Positions 7,157 through 8,156 of a stretch of DNA of 8,156 bases are shown here, piece after piece. Every line of letters begins with the position of its first letter. Within the stretch, counting starts at the first letter, position 1. The notes below the pieces were generated by a model. That model saw only the letters and a program-made list of their open reading frames with translations, had not been told where the DNA came from and did no database searches. The translations under genes and the position numbers were made by a program. The DNA is from FW021-bin31 sp964467635 (GTDB lineage Bacteria > Bacteroidota > Bacteroidia > Chitinophagales > Chitinophagaceae). The stretch lies in contig CAYXRN010000147.1 of assembly GCA_964467635.1 (NCBI GenBank), positions 1 to 8,156 of the forward strand. Direction: 5' to 3'.

Positions 7157-8156
7157 ATGGAAGATCGAGCAAAAGCAACGGATAGAGTGGCTTTGGATAA
7201 CCAGTCAAAAGAGGCCCAACAGGGAATGATTACACAGGTACGTGACATTCCTGTTATCGCGGAATATGATGTGGTGGTTTGCGGAGGCGGCCCCTCTGGT
7301 TTTATCGCGGCCATCGCCGCGGCAAGAGGAGGCGCGCGTACCGCCCTTATTGAACGATACGGGTTTCTCGGGGGCATGGCGACGGCAAGCCTGGTCGCGC
7401 CCATCAGTGTGTTTAACTATAACCAGCGCAGGGTGATAGACGGTATTCCCTGGGAGTTCATTGAACGGCTCATTGAAATTGACGGAGCCAGGGAAGAAAA
7501 GCCAATCGGCAACATCACCTTTTCACCGGAGAAATATAAGCTTATTGCGCAACGTATGGTTCTTGAAGCAGGGGTGTCTCTTTATTTTCACTCTTACCTT
7601 ACCGGGTGTAAAAAGGAAGGAAACCGGCTGACTCATGTTATTGTGGATAATAAAAATGGCACCGAAGCGATAGCTGCAAAGTATTTTGTAGACTGCACGG
7701 GGGATGCCGATTTGTCCTACCAGGCCGGCGTGCCCATGCAACCTATGCGGTCTGAACTACAGCCTGCGACACTGATTTTCATGTTAGGCGGTGTTGACAC
7801 CGACTCGCTCCCTATGATCCGCCACAGCAAGCAGGGAGTAAATTATCATGACCTGGACATCAGAAAGGTTTTGGAAGAAATTGGTAAGAAAACCGAATTA
7901 CCTCAGTTTGGTGGCCCGTGGTATTGCGGGGTGCTTGATCACGGTCTTGTGCTGGTGAATATGACCCGCACTTACGCGAATATGGCGGATAACCGCCAGG
8001 CGACCAATACGGAGTGTCTGCTGCGGGAGGATGTTTTTACTTTTTTAGAGATTCTTAAAAATCACGCTCCGGCCTTTAAGGATGCCTATCTTGTCATGAC
8101 TGCGCCGCAAACCGGTACGAGGGAGACCCGCAGGATACAGGGCGTGTATACGCTCG
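7157..8156 (+). CDS. FAD-dependent oxidoreductase, FAD_oxidored-like (PF12831 type), partial at the window end
   Basis: 333 codons stay open to the window edge, so the C-terminus is missing. ATG 7157 is preceded by AAAGGA at 7142-7147, an unusually good Shine-Dalgarno with 9-nt spacing for this locus. ATG 7226 (Met 24) is a possible alternative giving a shorter N-terminus. The Rossmann dinucleotide fold begins at YDVVVCGGGPSGFIAA (37-52), with GxGxxG-type glycines 43, 45 and 48. E66 in LIERYGFLGGMAT is the expected ribose-binding acid, and the FLGGMAT segment is the usual post-fold signature. VDCTGDADLSYQAGVP (178-193) is the second hallmark of these flavoproteins. No signal peptide is seen, so the enzyme is cytoplasmic. 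The family oxidises or reduces small organic molecules and is frequent in sugar-utilisation loci. Here it may oxidise the product imported by the upstream symporter. The specific reaction is unknown. Confidence 0.88.
   Translation, partial: MEDRAKATDRVALDNQSKEAQQGMITQVRDIPVIAEYDVVVCGGGPSGFIAAIAAARGGARTALIERYGFLGGMATASLVAPISVFNYNQRRVIDGIPWEFIERLIEIDGAREEKPIGNITFSPEKYKLIAQRMVLEAGVSLYFHSYLTGCKKEGNRLTHVIVDNKNGTEAIAAKYFVDCTGDADLSYQAGVPMQPMRSELQPATLIFMLGGVDTDSLPMIRHSKQGVNYHDLDIRKVLEEIGKKTELPQFGGPWYCGVLDHGLVLVNMTRTYANMADNRQATNTECLLREDVFTFLEILKNHAPAFKDAYLVMTAPQTGTRETRRIQGVYTL

Noticed and set aside
7078..7404. 108-codon open frame on the - strand over the start of the oxidoreductase
   Set aside because: It overlaps the conserved Rossmann region of the FAD enzyme in antisense and shows no recognisable motif.
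1..8156. CRISPR arrays, tRNA or rRNA genes, insertion sequences, phage or defence genes
   Set aside because: I saw no regularly spaced repeats, cloverleaf-like segments, terminal inverted repeats, transposase motifs or defence-type domains on either strand.

Overview
The window looks like part of a carbohydrate- or nutrient-uptake locus (PUL-like) from a member of the Bacteroidota, plausibly a Sphingobacteriales or Chitinophagales relative. The basis is a SusD-type C-terminus at the left edge, three consecutive proteins with lipoprotein signal peptides, AT-rich Shine-Dalgarno-poor leaders before most genes, and an FN3 plus beta-jelly-roll lipoprotein directly behind SusD. The genus assignment is inference. 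All eight genes are on the + strand with short gaps (2 to 99 nt) and no convincing terminator, so they could form one transcription unit.

Layout. 1-136 is the last 44 codons of a RagB/SusD outer-membrane nutrient-binding lipoprotein; a SusC/TonB-dependent partner is expected upstream but lies outside the window. 181-1158 encodes a lipoprotein with one fibronectin type III domain, a Glu/Pro-rich linker and a C-terminal beta-sandwich, in the slot usually taken by SusE-like surface binding proteins. 1235-2527 encodes a lipoprotein with a metallo-beta-lactamase fold of the ComEC C-terminal type. 2649-4061 encodes a lipoprotein phosphodiesterase of the nucleotide pyrophosphatase/phosphodiesterase (NPP) family with its catalytic residues intact. 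4090-5802 encodes an SSS-family sodium:solute symporter. Two nucleotides later come a 312-residue conserved-looking protein of unknown function without a signal peptide (5805-6743), a 114-residue beta-rich protein (6755-7099), and an FAD-dependent oxidoreductase that runs off the right edge (7157-8156).

Working model (inference). The SusCD pair and FN3 lipoprotein capture a ligand outside the cell. The two lipid-anchored metallohydrolases trim it at the cell surface or in the periplasm. The symporter takes the small product across the inner membrane, and the cytoplasmic trio (unknown 312-aa protein, small beta protein, FAD oxidoreductase) processes it. No glycoside hydrolase, polysaccharide lyase or sulfatase is visible, so the substrate may be a phosphodiester-containing compound or a small glycoside rather than an ordinary polysaccharide. 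The three-gene block at the right end is the least explained part of the window.
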